Positions 1 through 7,158 of a stretch of 8,663 nucleotides of DNA are shown one piece after another. The translations under genes and the position numbers were made by a program. Source of the DNA: an uncultured Roseiflexaceae bacterium (GTDB lineage: Bacteria > Chloroflexota > Chloroflexia > Chloroflexales > Roseiflexaceae); the NCBI GenBank assembly GCA_903868295.1, contig CAIPUQ010000014.1, forward strand, positions 1 to 8,663, written 5' to 3'. Numbering within the stretch: position 1 is the first letter of the stretch; every line of letters starts with the position of its first letter. The notes below the pieces were generated by a model. That model worked only from the letters and a program-made list of their open reading frames with translations. It searched no databases and was not told the origin of the DNA.

Positions 1-903
1 CGAGCTGGCACCGATGAGTGAAGTGGTAATGCGTGCATCACGGAGCACCCACGACAGTGCGAGCTGCGCGGTGTTCTGGCCGCGCTCGTTGGCGAGTTGT
101 TTGAGCTTGCCGACAATGGCGAGGCGCTCTGGCGTGACCCGGTCGGCTTTGAGGAAGCCGTGCGGCTTGGCAGCACGGGACCCATCGGGGATACCCTGCA
201 GGTAGCGGTCCGTGAGCATGCCTTGTGCCAATGGCGAGAAGGGGATACAGCCGACGCCTTCGTCACCCAGCAAATCGAGCAAGCCAGTCTCTTCGATCCA
301 GCGGTCGAACATATTGTAGGACGGCTGGTGAATCAAGCACGGCGTACCCAGTTGCTTGAGGATGGCGAATGCTTTTTTGGCTTCTGCCGGGCGATAATTT
401 GACAACCCGACATACAACGCACGCCCACTGCGGACGATGGTGTCGAGGGCTTGCATGGTCTCTTCGAGTGGGGTGTCGGGATCGGGGCGGTGATGATAAA
501 AGATGTCGACGTAGTCCACACCCATGCGCTTGAGGCTCTGATCACAGCTCGAAATGAGGTACTTGCGTGAGCCCCATTCGCCGTAGGGACCAGGCCACAT
601 GTAGTAACCGGCTTTGGACGAAACGATGATTTCGTCTCGGTAGGGCTTGAGGTCTTGGCGATAGATCTGACCGAAGGTTTCTTCGGCAGAACCAGCTGGC
701 GGACCGTAGTTGTTGGCCAAATCGATGTGGGTAATCCCCATATCGAAGGCAGCCAATACCATGGCACGTGAGGTTTCGTAGCGATCAACGCCACCGAAGT
801 TGTGCCAGAGTCCGAGAGACAGAGCAGGCAGTTTGAGCCCGCTTTTACCGGTGCGGTTGTAGCGCATCGAAGCATAGCGTTGCGCGTCAGCGACGTACGG
901 CAT
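1..903 (-). CDS. Aldo/keto reductase, YghZ/L-glyceraldehyde 3-phosphate reductase type (3' end beyond window)
   Basis: NAD(P)H-dependent aldo/keto reductase with a TIM-barrel fold, cytoplasmic. The ATG is at 901-903 and the reading frame runs open for 301 codons to the window edge; E. coli YghZ is about 346 residues, so roughly the last tenth is missing. The N-terminus (MPYVADAQRYASMRYNRTGK) and the stretch NNYGPPAGSAEETFG are typical of the YghZ/Gpr branch, and of the related potassium-channel beta-subunit branch. The expected catalytic tetrad is visible as Asp61, Tyr66, Lys97 and His138 (in DIFYHHRPDPDTP). A good ribosome site, AAAGGAG (909-915, minus strand), lies 5 bases before the ATG and supports this start. 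The gene is divergent from the oxygenase operon. Family members reduce small aldehydes such as glyceraldehyde 3-phosphate or methylglyoxal; the substrate here is not determined by sequence. Confidence 0.93.
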   Translation of the reverse strand, partial: MPYVADAQRYASMRYNRTGKSGLKLPALSLGLWHNFGGVDRYETSRAMVLAAFDMGITHIDLANNYGPPAGSAEETFGQIYRQDLKPYRDEIIVSSKAGYYMWPGPYGEWGSRKYLISSCDQSLKRMGVDYVDIFYHHRPDPDTPLEETMQALDTIVRSGRALYVGLSNYRPAEAKKAFAILKQLGTPCLIHQPSYNMFDRWIEETGLLDLLGDEGVGCIPFSPLAQGMLTDRYLQGIPDGSRAAKPHGFLKADRVTPERLAIVGKLKQLANERGQNTAQLALSWVLRDARITTSLIGASS

Positions 904-933
904 GTAAACTCCTTTGTTATAGTTCCCACCTGT

Positions 934-963
934 ATGATACCCTATTCGGGATTACCACGTCAC
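934..963 (-). promoter_or_regulatory. Candidate promoter of the aldo/keto reductase gene
   Basis: Reading the minus strand, TATCAT (934-939) fits a -10 box and GTGACG (958-963) is a 4-of-6 match to a -35 box, with an 18-base spacer. Transcription would begin near 927 and leave a leader of about 24 bases that includes the ribosome site. The match is modest; it is chosen mainly for its position. Confidence 0.35.
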
Positions 964-982
964 GACGAAGGCGTCGCAGAGA

Positions 983-1005
983 CGAAATGATTCCTTGTCA
1001 TTTCG
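983..1005. promoter_or_regulatory. Perfect inverted repeat, candidate operator in the divergent promoter region
   Basis: The arms CGAAATGA (983-990) and TCATTTCG (998-1005) are perfect reverse complements separated by 7 bases, a 23-bp dyad typical in size of a dimeric transcription factor site. It lies about 70 bases upstream of the likely transcription starts on both sides, which would suit an activator serving both genes. No U-run follows it on either strand and it is not at a gene end, so it is not a terminator. No regulator gene is visible in the window, so its binder is unknown. Confidence 0.45.
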
Positions 1006-1051
1006 CAATATTCTATGGGTGCAAACACACACGCTTTGGCCATATTCGCGA

Positions 1052-1077
1052 TAAAATAGTCCAATTAACGGAGGAGG
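1052..1077 (+). promoter_or_regulatory. Candidate -10 box and strong ribosome binding site of the oxygenase operon
   Basis: TAAAAT (1052-1057) is a 5-of-6 match to a -10 box; no convincing -35 box lies 16-18 bases upstream, which would fit dependence on an activator. GGAGGAGG (1070-1077) is a very strong Shine-Dalgarno sequence ending 4 bases before the ATG at 1082 and fixes that start. The ribosome site is firm; the -10 box is tentative. Confidence 0.45.
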
Positions 1078-1081
1078 AACT

Positions 1082-1990
1082 ATGACTGCGCAAGACACAT
1101 TCCCCACGCTCAAGAGTAACGGACACACGCTCGATACGTCTGCGCGCCGGATGGGGCGGTTGGTCGCCTCAGACCCTGGCACATCTATTGAGTCGCTCCG
1201 CGAGCAATTTGCCGCCCAAGGGTATTTGTGGTTGAAGGGATTGCTCCCGCGCGAAGGGGTACTACGCTTCCGTGAGCGCTTTTTTGCGTCGCTGGCACCG
1301 GCCGGATTGCTGAAGCCCGGGACGAGCCCGCGCGATGGAATCTATAGCGGGAGTAGCGAAGACAACCAGCGCATCGCCAAAACCATGCACGAAATCGTCC
1401 GCTGGTCTGCATACGAATCATTTTGTCTGCAAGAACCCATCTGGATGTTCTACGAGCGGCTCTTTGACGGCGCTCCGTACCTCCACAAACGGAAGCTCAT
1501 CCGATATACCAAACCACAAGAAGTCAGCTCCACGGGTGCGCATTATGACCTGGTTTATTTGCGCGCCGGTACCGATCGTGTCGCGACGGGTTGGATCCCC
1601 ATCGGTGATTGCCCCATCGAAATGGGAGGGTTGGTCTATCTCGAAGGGTCACATGTGGCTGGTCGGCAAATGGAGAAAGAATTCAGCGCGCTGAATGCTG
1701 ACCTGAGCCGTGAAGACCAAATCAGTGCCTACAACAAGAGCATGTCGGCAACGGGCTGGCTCACCAAAGACCTGCCTGCACTGGCCGAAAAGTGGGATTC
1801 GCGCTGGCTTGTTGCTGACTACGAAGCCGGCGACATGGTTATCCACAGTGCATACATGATTCATGCAGCGACCGGCAATGATGTCCATGACGGAACTATG
1901 CGTTTGTCGACCGACATCCGCTTCCAACGCGTGAGTGACGAAGTCGATGCACGCTGGAACAATCATTATTCGATGGATGACATGCTTTGA
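1082..1990 (+). CDS. Phytanoyl-CoA dioxygenase (PhyH) family Fe(II)/2-oxoglutarate-dependent oxygenase
   Basis: A 302-residue cytoplasmic oxygenase predicted to couple decarboxylation of 2-oxoglutarate to hydroxylation of a small molecule. The double-stranded beta-helix signature is complete: iron ligands His154 and Asp156 (GAHYDLVY), the distal iron ligand His261 (in GDMVIHSAYMIHAATGN), and Arg274 (MRLSTDIRFQ) as the expected 2-oxoglutarate carboxylate anchor. Length is normal for PhyH proteins. Despite the family name, bacterial members act on many substrates, including nucleosides, amino acids and ectoine, so phytanoyl-CoA itself is unlikely. The start is set by the strong GGAGGAGG site. 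The stop codon TGA overlaps the ATG of the nucleoside phosphorylase by one base, so the two are almost certainly made together; that neighbour hints at a nucleoside-like or sugar-like substrate, which is inference. Confidence 0.9.
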   Translation: MTAQDTFPTLKSNGHTLDTSARRMGRLVASDPGTSIESLREQFAAQGYLWLKGLLPREGVLRFRERFFASLAPAGLLKPGTSPRDGIYSGSSEDNQRIAKTMHEIVRWSAYESFCLQEPIWMFYERLFDGAPYLHKRKLIRYTKPQEVSSTGAHYDLVYLRAGTDRVATGWIPIGDCPIEMGGLVYLEGSHVAGRQMEKEFSALNADLSREDQISAYNKSMSATGWLTKDLPALAEKWDSRWLVADYEAGDMVIHSAYMIHAATGNDVHDGTMRLSTDIRFQRVSDEVDARWNNHYSMDDML

Positions 1991-2769
1991 TGGAATACAC
2001 GCCAGCACAGGTACCGCTCTTGGAGTTTGACCCCAATCCGCGCGCACTCATCAATGCGGACGAACACTACTTCCCGCTCGATATCCCGTCCACGTTGGTG
2101 TTTTGCTTCTTTCATGAGGTCATCACCAAGTTGGTGAACGATGGCATCGCACGGCAGGTGCACGCATTGCGTTCGGAGATGGGGGCACACCCGCTCTATG
2201 TCATTCGTCTTGTCGACGGGCCAGAAGTCTGCTTGATGCACCCCGGTGTCGGTGCACCGATGTCGGCTGCACTGCTCGAAGAAGCCATCGGCCATGGCAT
2301 CCGCACCGTCGTCGCCGTCGGCGGGGCAGGGTCACTCCACCAAGAATTGACGCTGGGGCATGTCGTGGTCCCGACCAAAGCACTCCGCGATGAAGGCACC
2401 TCGTATCATTATGTCGCCCCGAATCGATGGATCGAAGCGCAGCCACGGGCAACAGCAGCCATCACTGCTGTCCTCGACGCACATCGCATCCCCTATGTTA
2501 CGGGTGCAACATGGACGATCGATGCCTTCTACCGGGAAACACGCGACAAAATCGCTCAACGTCGTGCCGAAGGGTGCCTGACGGTAGAAATGGAAAACGC
2601 CGCGTTGCTGGCAGTCGCACAACTTCGTGGCATCACCATGGGGCAGATCTTGTACAGCGGTGATGACCTGAGCGGCGTGCAATGGGACAGCCGCAGCTGG
2701 CACACACATGCATCGCTGCGCGAGCAATTGACTTATATCGCAGCCGAGGCAGCCAGCGCCTTAGGCTAG
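1990..2769 (+). CDS. Nucleoside phosphorylase (PNP/UDP family, uridine-phosphorylase-like)
   Basis: A 259-residue protein predicted to split a nucleoside with phosphate into free base and (deoxy)ribose 1-phosphate. Family signatures in order: PGVGAP (about 85-90), VGGAG (about 110-114), RDEGTSYHY (133-141), VEMEN (199-203, where the family's Glu-Met-Glu contacts the ribose) and GDDLSG (224-229), where the acidic residue lies near the base in relatives. The layout GDDLSG followed by a W-D-x-R stretch resembles uridine phosphorylases, but E. coli Udp has Arg (RIGTTG) where this protein has Ala before VGGAG, so pyrimidine specificity is not certain. I chose ATG 1990, which overlaps the preceding TGA as TGATG, over the TTG one codon earlier. 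No separate ribosome site is needed if translation is coupled. It ends 21 bases before a terminator. Confidence 0.88.
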   Translation: MEYTPAQVPLLEFDPNPRALINADEHYFPLDIPSTLVFCFFHEVITKLVNDGIARQVHALRSEMGAHPLYVIRLVDGPEVCLMHPGVGAPMSAALLEEAIGHGIRTVVAVGGAGSLHQELTLGHVVVPTKALRDEGTSYHYVAPNRWIEAQPRATAAITAVLDAHRIPYVTGATWTIDAFYRETRDKIAQRRAEGCLTVEMENAALLAVAQLRGITMGQILYSGDDLSGVQWDSRSWHTHASLREQLTYIAAEAASALG

Positions 2770-2790
2770 ACCGCACCCCCTCTTTTGCGC

Positions 2791-2826
2791 CGCCCTGCAG
2801 TTGCTATGCAGGGCGATTGCTTTTCT
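2791..2826 (+). terminator. Rho-independent terminator of the oxygenase-phosphorylase operon
   Basis: A 9-bp perfect stem, CGCCCTGCA (2791-2799) with TGCAGGGCG (2807-2815), encloses a 7-base loop and is followed by the T-rich run ATTGCTTTTCT. It begins 21 bases after the phosphorylase stop and isolates this operon from clpC. Confidence 0.85.
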
Positions 2827-2839
2827 AATAGACTTCAAA

Positions 2840-2867
2840 TGGACGCTCCAAACCCAGCTGATATACT
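2840..2867 (+). promoter_or_regulatory. Promoter of clpC with extended -10
   Basis: TATACT (2862-2867) is preceded by TG one base upstream (TGATATACT), an extended -10 element. TGGACG (2840-2845) is a 4-of-6 -35 match with a 16-base spacer. It lies after the upstream terminator and before clpC, where a promoter is needed. I see no CIRCE (HrcA), CtsR heptad repeat or HAIR (HspR) element nearby, so heat-shock control by those repressors is not supported. Confidence 0.6.
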
Positions 2868-2902
2868 ACCCATAGGTCACCGATAGTAACACCATGTGGC
2901 CG

Positions 2903-2910
2903 AAAGGTGG
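2903..2910 (+). promoter_or_regulatory. Ribosome binding site that decides the clpC start
   Basis: AAAGGTGG ends 5 bases before ATG 2916. An in-frame GTG at 2907-2909 lies inside this site and so cannot be the start. The N-terminus MKLERFTEKAQEAF starting at 2916 also matches the usual ClpC beginning. Confidence 0.75.
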
Positions 2911-2915
2911 AACCA

Positions 2916-5387
2916 ATGAAACTTGAACGATTTACGGAAAAAGCCCAAGAAGCATTTCAAGAAGCCCAGAGCATCATGAGTACCATGCATCACACCCAGT
3001 TGGATGTGGAGCATATCTTTTTGGCGTTATTGCGGCAGACGGACGGCCTTGCAACGAAAGCGCTGCAAAAGTTGAGCGTCGACGCGGATGTCGTCGCCCA
3101 ACGTGTCGAATATGAGCTCGAAAAATCGCCGAAAGTCTATGGCCAAAATATCTATGGCAACCAAGTCTATATCACACCACGCACGCAACGTCTGGTGAAA
3201 CGCGCCGAAGAAGAGTCCCAACGACTGAGCGATGCGTTCACTGGTGTCGAGCACATCTTGGTATCCATTTTGAATGAACGCGACGGTGCGTCACAGCGCA
3301 TATTGAACAGCTTTTCGATTACACAGGAGCGCCTCTATCAGGCCTTGATGGAGATCCGCGGTACCCAACGGGCAGATACCCCTAATCCCGAGGCCAAGTA
3401 CGAGGTACTTGCCAAATACAGTGCAGATCTCACCGCAATGTCTGCGGAAGGCAAACTCGATCCCGTGGTTGGGCGTGAGGCCGAGATTACCCGCGTCATC
3501 CGGATTTTGAGCCGGCGCACAAAAAACAATCCTGTGCTGGTAGGCGAACCGGGTGTCGGCAAAACCGCCATTGCCGAAGGTTTGGCGCAGATGATTGTCA
3601 ACCGTACGGTGCCCCAACCGCTCCTCAACAAAAAAGTCATGGCGCTGGATTTGGGTGCCATGGTGGCTGGGTCCAAGTTCCGCGGCGAGTTTGAGGAACG
3701 CCTCAAGGCAGTCATGGACGAGGTCAAAGGCAGCAACGGACAGATTATTTTGTTCATTGACGAACTCCATACCGTTGTAGGCGCCGGCGCGGCACAAGGC
3801 TCGATTGATGCATCCAATATGCTCAAGCCATCGCTCGCACGCGGCGAAATGCAGGTCATCGGTGCCACGACGCTCGATGAATACCGCAAACACATCGAAA
3901 AAGATCCTGCGTTGGAGCGTCGCTTCACCCCTGTCTTTGTCGAAGAGCCGGATGTGCCAACCACTATTGCCATGCTGAAGGGTCTGCGCCACCGCTATGA
4001 GGCGCATCACAACTTGACGATCAGCGACGAAGCCATAGAAGCAGCTGTGCGCTTGTCGAACCGCTTCATTATGGACCGCTTTTTGCCGGACAAAGCCATC
4101 GACTTGCTCGACGAAGCAGCAGCAAAAATCCGCATCGATATGTTCAGCATGCCGAAAGAGATTGGTGCGTTGGAAGAGCAACTCAAAGTCATTGGCGCAC
4201 ACGAAGAAGATGCAAGTCAAAAGCGCGACTACGAGAAAGCGGCAATACTCCGGGCGGAATACTTGAAACTCGAAGCACAATTCACCGAACAACGCGACAC
4301 ATGGCGCAAAAATGCGAATATCTCCGAGGTCGTTGGCGCAGAAGATATCGCCCAAATTGTCTCTTCGTGGACAGGTGTGCCGGTGACTCGCATGATCGAG
4401 AAGGAACGGGCCAAACTGGTCCACATGGAAGAACGCTTGCAACAGCGCGTAATCGGCCAAAGCGAAGCAATTTCGGCCGTTTCAGATGCCATCCGCCGGG
4501 CACGGAGTGGGTTGGCTGACCCACGCAGACCAATTGGAAGCTTTATCTTTGTAGGACCGACCGGTGTCGGCAAGACAGAACTTGCCAAAGCACTGGCAGA
4601 GTTCATGTTTGATAGCGAAGAAGCGATGACGCGCATCGACATGTCGGAATTCCAAGAACGTCACACCGTCTCACGGCTTATTGGCGCACCTCCTGGATAC
4701 GTCGGCTACGATGAAGCTGGGCAGTTAACCGAACGTGTGCGACGCAGACCCTATCAGGTTGTGTTGTTCGACGAAATCGAAAAAGCGCATCCAGATGTCT
4801 TTAACACGTTATTGCAGCTCCTCGACGACGGTCGCTTGACCGATGGGCAGGGCCGCACGGTTGACTTCAGCAATACCATAGTTATCATGACGTCAAATAT
4901 CGGTACAGAACACGTCAAACAGCAGGGGATTGGCTTGGTGCGCACCGACACCACCGAGAACCAAGATGCAACAAAGGCACGCGTCAACGATGCGATGAAG
5001 GGCTTCTTCAGACCAGAATTCTTGAATCGCATCGACGAAGTCATCGTCTTCCATCCGCTGAGCGAAAGCGAATTGATCCACATCATTGACATCATCGTCG
5101 CGGACGTGCAAAAGCGGCTGTCAGAACAGCACGTCTCGTTGACCATCGACAACCGCGCCAAAGCATGGCTCGTCCACGAAGGGTACAATCCCGCCTACGG
5201 GGCTCGCCCTTTGCGCCGTACCATCCAGCGATTTGTCGAAACCCCATTGGCACGTGAACTGATGAAGAACACGTTTAGCGAAGGCGACCAAATCGTGGCA
5301 GAGATGAACGACGAAAACACCGGCTTGCGCTTCAGCAAAGTCGAAACATTGTCGGTCGAGGTCCCTGAGCCCACAGCCCAAGCATAA
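2916..5387 (+). CDS. clpC: ATP-dependent Clp protease ATP-binding subunit ClpC
   Basis: An 823-residue Hsp100/AAA+ unfoldase that forms a hexamer and feeds substrates to the ClpP peptidase in the cytoplasm. Domains in order: double Clp N-domain (about 1-147); first AAA+ module with Walker A GEPGVGKT (210-217), Walker B ILFIDELH (278-285) and arginines in ALERRF (335-336); a middle region with a UVR-type stretch around DYEKAAILRAEYLKLE (438-453), which marks ClpC rather than ClpB; second AAA+ module with Walker A GPTGVGKT (547-554), Walker B VVLFDEIEKAH (615-625) and sensor-2 GARPLRR (762-768). The IGL tripeptide at 672-674 falls in the ClpP-docking loop (VGF in Bacillus ClpC, IGL in ClpA), so ClpP partnership is expected. 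Length is normal (B. subtilis ClpC 810). The gene stands alone; ctsR, mcsA and mcsB are not beside it. Confidence 0.97.
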   Translation: MKLERFTEKAQEAFQEAQSIMSTMHHTQLDVEHIFLALLRQTDGLATKALQKLSVDADVVAQRVEYELEKSPKVYGQNIYGNQVYITPRTQRLVKRAEEESQRLSDAFTGVEHILVSILNERDGASQRILNSFSITQERLYQALMEIRGTQRADTPNPEAKYEVLAKYSADLTAMSAEGKLDPVVGREAEITRVIRILSRRTKNNPVLVGEPGVGKTAIAEGLAQMIVNRTVPQPLLNKKVMALDLGAMVAGSKFRGEFEERLKAVMDEVKGSNGQIILFIDELHTVVGAGAAQGSIDASNMLKPSLARGEMQVIGATTLDEYRKHIEKDPALERRFTPVFVEEPDVPTTIAMLKGLRHRYEAHHNLTISDEAIEAAVRLSNRFIMDRFLPDKAIDLLDEAAAKIRIDMFSMPKEIGALEEQLKVIGAHEEDASQKRDYEKAAILRAEYLKLEAQFTEQRDTWRKNANISEVVGAEDIAQIVSSWTGVPVTRMIEKERAKLVHMEERLQQRVIGQSEAISAVSDAIRRARSGLADPRRPIGSFIFVGPTGVGKTELAKALAEFMFDSEEAMTRIDMSEFQERHTVSRLIGAPPGYVGYDEAGQLTERVRRRPYQVVLFDEIEKAHPDVFNTLLQLLDDGRLTDGQGRTVDFSNTIVIMTSNIGTEHVKQQGIGLVRTDTTENQDATKARVNDAMKGFFRPEFLNRIDEVIVFHPLSESELIHIIDIIVADVQKRLSEQHVSLTIDNRAKAWLVHEGYNPAYGARPLRRTIQRFVETPLARELMKNTFSEGDQIVAEMNDENTGLRFSKVETLSVEVPEPTAQA

Positions 5388-5391
5388 CACC

Positions 5392-5424
5392 ACGACACCG
5401 GCGCGCAATGCGCGCCGGTGTCGT
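5392..5424 (+). terminator. Perfect GC-rich hairpin just after clpC
   Basis: ACGACACCGGCGCGC (5392-5406) and GCGCGCCGGTGTCGT (5410-5424) form a perfect 15-bp stem with a 3-base AAT loop, starting 4 bases after the clpC stop. It is a very stable structure but is followed by CTGCGTAC with no T-run, so it is not a textbook intrinsic terminator. It may act as an RNA 3'-end stabiliser, a backup terminator or a pause site upstream of the second hairpin. Confidence 0.55.
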
Positions 5425-5463
5425 CTGCGTACACAGATCATCTCCAACATTGACGGAAGGTCA

Positions 5464-5504
5464 AACAAAGATGCAGGCGCAGCAGCGCCTGCCTCTTCTT
5501 TGTT
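5464..5504. terminator. Bidirectional terminator between convergent clpC and serA
   Basis: Inner stem GCAGGCGC (5473-5480) with GCGCCTGC (5485-5492) closes an AGCA loop. An outer 8-bp pairing, AACAAAGA (5464-5471) with TCTTTGTT (5497-5504), flanks it, so each strand shows an A-rich lead-in, a GC stem and a T-rich tail (TCTTCTTTGTT on plus, ATCTTTGTTT on minus). It therefore can end both the clpC transcript and the serA transcript, whose stop codon is 16 bases away. Confidence 0.75.
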
Positions 5505-5519
5505 GCTTATTGAGAAGAA

Positions 5520-7094
5520 TTACAAGACCAACGCAACGGCTCGTTCAATGTGGGATTCGCGTTCGAGCGATGCGACGACTTCGGCTGGGACATCATCGTC
5601 GAGGGTGAGGACCATCAGCGACTGTTCGCGCGGGGCGAGTCGCCCGACTTGCATGCTCGAAATGTTCACATCGCCCGCACCGAGCAACGTCCCGACGCGC
5701 CCAATCATGCCCGGGCGATCACGGTGGTAGGTGAACAACAGAGAACCGACCGGTTCGAAGGTTACCCAGTATCCATCGAGTTCGACCACATACGGCTTAT
5801 CGCGCAAGACAGTGCCACCAAAGACACGTACCCCAGTAGCCGTGTGTGCGCGGAGTTCTAACATGCCGGCGTAGTTTTCTACTTCGGGCAATGTTGTTTC
5901 GCTGAACCTCAGGCCACGTTCTTTGGCAATAATCGGTGCGTTAATCGATGTAATGCGTTGTTCGCTGACACCGGACAAGAGCCCTTGGAGCAACGCAATG
6001 CGGAGCGGACCAGTGCTCGTGGTAGCGAGTTCCCCAGCGTAGACGAATTCGTATCGGGTGATGGGCTCTTCGATGATTCCGATACACATTTTGCCGAGAC
6101 TCCTGGCCAGCGTGGTGTATGGCGTCACAAGGCCGACGTCTTCGGGGGCTATGTATGGTGCATTGACGGCGTAGCGCGGTGAACGGCCGTCGAGGGCATC
6201 GAGCACCCCTTGTGCGACATCGACACCGGTCATGGCTTGTGCTTCGACGGTCGAAGCGCCGAGGTGTGGGATGGTGATGACTCGTGGATCACCCAACAAC
6301 GGCGAGTTCACCGGCGGTTCCTTCTCGAACGCATCGAGCGCCGCGCCGGCAATTTGCCCTGCAGCGATTGCTTCGGCAAGTGCTTGTTCGTCGATGACGC
6401 CACCACGGGCTGCGTTGATGATGACGGCGCCGGGCTTCATCAATTTGAGGCGTGCGGCGTTGATGAGATGCCGGGTCGAATCAACCAACGGCACATGGAG
6501 TGACACATAATCGCTTTGTGCGAGCACGTCATCGACTGCGGCCAATGTTACACCGAGTTGTTGGGCACGTTCGGTCGATACGATGGGATCGTATGCAATC
6601 ACATCCATTTCGAGTGCACGCGCCCGTCGTGCGACTTCGGCGCCGATGCGCCCAAAGCCAATTAATCCTAGTGTTTTGCCACGGACTTCACGGCCCATAA
6701 ACTTTGCCCGACTCCACCCGCCGGCTGCAACGTGTGCATGCGCTTGGGGGAGGTGCCGCGCTGACGAAAGAATCAACCCAATGGCGAGTTCTGCAACTGC
6801 CACGCTGTTCGACGCAGGTGCGTTGACCACAATGATACCGTGGCGGGTTGCAGATTCGACGTCAATGTTATCGACGCCGGTGCCTGCCCGACCAATCACC
6901 CGCAGGCGTGTGCCTGCGGCAATCAACTCTGCGTCTACTTTACTGGCGCTACGGACGATAAGTGCATCGTACTGATTGATGATTGCGAGAAGTTCAGGGC
7001 GAGTGATGGTGGACTTGACATCAACGTCAGCAGCATCAACCAGATGTGCCAATCCTTCGTCTGCGATGGGCTCGGCGATGAGAATGCGGTGCAT
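5520..7094 (-). CDS. serA: D-3-phosphoglycerate dehydrogenase, three-domain form
   Basis: Oxidises 3-phosphoglycerate to 3-phosphohydroxypyruvate with NAD, the first step of serine synthesis, in the cytoplasm. The 524-residue length matches the long class of the enzyme (M. tuberculosis 528). The catalytic and nucleotide domains occupy about 1-310, with the NAD glycine motif GFGRIG at 146-151 and the catalytic residues Arg230 (NAARGG), Glu259 (FEKEPP) and His277 (PHLGAS); the 47-residue Arg-His spacing equals that of the tuberculosis enzyme. An intervening ASB domain spans about 320-445. The C-terminal ACT domain (about 452-524, FTYHRDRPGMIGRVGTLL) is the usual site of serine feedback inhibition. 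An AGAAGGA ribosome site sits 5 bases before the ATG. It is convergent with clpC and follows the HTH-LytM gene by 70 bases on the same strand, with a terminator-like hairpin between. Confidence 0.96.
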   Translation of the reverse strand: MHRILIAEPIADEGLAHLVDAADVDVKSTITRPELLAIINQYDALIVRSASKVDAELIAAGTRLRVIGRAGTGVDNIDVESATRHGIIVVNAPASNSVAVAELAIGLILSSARHLPQAHAHVAAGGWSRAKFMGREVRGKTLGLIGFGRIGAEVARRARALEMDVIAYDPIVSTERAQQLGVTLAAVDDVLAQSDYVSLHVPLVDSTRHLINAARLKLMKPGAVIINAARGGVIDEQALAEAIAAGQIAGAALDAFEKEPPVNSPLLGDPRVITIPHLGASTVEAQAMTGVDVAQGVLDALDGRSPRYAVNAPYIAPEDVGLVTPYTTLARSLGKMCIGIIEEPITRYEFVYAGELATTSTGPLRIALLQGLLSGVSEQRITSINAPIIAKERGLRFSETTLPEVENYAGMLELRAHTATGVRVFGGTVLRDKPYVVELDGYWVTFEPVGSLLFTYHRDRPGMIGRVGTLLGAGDVNISSMQVGRLAPREQSLMVLTLDDDVPAEVVASLERESHIERAVALVL

Positions 7095-7112
7095 GGCATC
7101 CTTCTATTGCAT

Positions 7113-7138
7113 AAAAAAAACGGAACCACTCGGTCCCG
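7113..7138 (-). terminator. Intrinsic terminator or attenuator between the LytM gene and serA
   Basis: On the minus strand CGGGACC (7138-7132) pairs with GGTTCCG (7127-7121) around a GAGT loop, followed at once by eight T residues (7120-7113). One pair is a G-U wobble that would be an A-C mismatch in plus-strand RNA, so the hairpin is built for minus-strand transcription. It starts 26 bases after the LytM gene stop, as a terminator should, yet its T-run ends only 18 bases before the serA ATG. It could simply end the upstream transcript, or attenuate serA. Confidence 0.8.
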
Positions 7139-7158
7139 CTACACTGCGAATCGGTTGT

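Noticed and set aside
333..929. Minus-strand frame of 198 codons overlapping the aldo/keto reductase
   Set aside because: It is a shifted frame of the same strand; the true frame from ATG 901-903 gives a full aldo/keto reductase with catalytic tetrad, while this one gives a low-complexity Ser/Thr/Pro-rich product.
963..976. Small dyad CGACG-N4-CGTCG beside the 23-bp palindrome
   Set aside because: Only 5-bp arms in a CG-rich stretch; likely chance and much weaker than the neighbouring 8-bp-arm dyad.
2894..2926. Ten-codon ORF (ATG TGG CCG ...) overlapping the clpC start, as a possible leader peptide
   Set aside because: No ribosome site precedes its ATG, it overlaps the clpC ribosome site, and no regulatory codon pattern or hairpin accompanies it; probably chance.
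3291..4460. Long open frame (389 codons) on the minus strand inside clpC
   Set aside because: It is antisense to a clearly functional clpC, its product is rich in Phe, His and Cys with no recognisable domain, and long antisense frames are expected from the codon bias of the real gene.
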